64,000 nt of DNA from Streptomyces sp. Act143. GTDB taxonomy: Bacteria > Actinomycetota > Actinomycetes > Streptomycetales > Streptomycetaceae. The stretch's first letter is position 1, and each line of letters opens with the position of its first letter. Under the pieces are notes generated by a model. It was not told where the DNA came from, did not search any database, and saw only the letters and a program-made list of their open reading frames with translations. This document shows, piece by piece, positions 63,918 through 64,000 of this stretch. The translations under genes were made by a program, and so were the position numbers. The DNA is taken from assembly GCF_003143935.1 (NCBI RefSeq), contig NZ_QFRX01000001.1, forward strand, positions 98,110 to 162,109. Reading direction: 5' to 3'.

Positions 63918-64000
63918 CTAGTTGTCGCCACCTGCGAAGGCGGCGTCGAAGGAGGCGGTCGGGGGTTCGAAGTCGTAGGCCTTGAGGTGGCGCAGTGCCT
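63918..64000 (-). CDS. C-terminal end of an unidentified protein (runs off window)
   Basis: The frame encodes ALRHLKAYDFEPPTASFD and ends AAFAGGDN before TAG. It has normal Streptomyces codon bias. With only 26 residues visible, I do not assign a family. It may belong to the same operon-like run as the inositol-phosphate synthase gene, 494 bp further along on the same strand. Confidence 0.4.
   Translation of the reverse strand, partial: ALRHLKAYDFEPPTASFDAAFAGGDN

Overview
The window looks like a Streptomyces chromosome segment. It is about 70% G+C, strongly biased to G/C at third codon positions, and uses many GTG starts. It also has actinomycete-typical families: DUF397 and WhiJ-like regulators, LAXTG sortase E substrates, DUF574 methyltransferases, an SMI1/KNR4 protein and paired TetR/MFS efflux loci. 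I saw no tRNA, rRNA, CRISPR array, transposase, phage module or large biosynthetic cluster. The content is accessory-type (efflux, sugar-acid catabolism, secreted hydrolases, many local regulators, several decayed genes). This would suit a chromosome arm, but that is inference.

Layout. 1-9 kb: acyl-CoA dehydrogenase with a PadR regulator, a stand-alone squalene/phytoene-synthase-like protein, a CNNM/CBS HlyC-CorC pair, an M56 peptidase with a truncated BlaI regulator, and an OafA-type acyltransferase. 9-16 kb: a secreted GH95 alpha-L-fucosidase, a Cml-type chloramphenicol exporter, a SAM methyltransferase and an LLM flavin oxidoreductase. 16-26 kb: ArsR/MFS divergon, oleate hydratase, MFS/TetR divergon with two operators, a phosphotransferase and a lipoprotein. 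26-33 kb: tannase/feruloyl esterase, then a D-glucarate operon (kdgD, gntP-type permease, gudD). 33-38 kb: isochorismatase-like hydrolase opposite a GlxA-type regulator, a DUF574 methyltransferase, and a WhiJ-like module (XRE, DUF397, HATPase, HEAT-like protein). 38-48 kb: LAXTG surface protein, PPOX protein, decayed permease, TetR/MFS divergon, an orphan CsoR-like operator, esterase, VOC protein, NAD kinase and SMI1/KNR4 protein.

48-53 kb: an encapsulin nanocompartment operon. A DyP peroxidase carries a C-terminal cargo-loading peptide. The shell gene starts inside the peroxidase 3' end, and its ribosome binding site lies in the codons of the loading peptide. Upstream on the same strand are a 150-residue protein resembling the two ends of an FdhF/YdeP molybdopterin oxidoreductase with the catalytic middle missing, a DUF1275 membrane protein, and a cofactor-free haloperoxidase-type hydrolase. 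53-64 kb: phosphotransferase, TetR/FAD monooxygenase divergon, a second DUF574 methyltransferase, a His-rich secreted peptide, sirtuin, P-loop kinase, and a same-strand run of inositol-phosphate synthase, Tat-exported sugar isomerase and PQQ-type sugar dehydrogenase.

Most divergent gene pairs have a clear palindromic operator and most convergent pairs have a strong hairpin; these are listed. The least explained items are the mini molybdo-like protein in the encapsulin operon, a block of 75-77 bp imperfect tandem repeats beside an 18-bp perfect hairpin near the oleate hydratase, and the orphan CsoR-like box in front of a decayed small gene.
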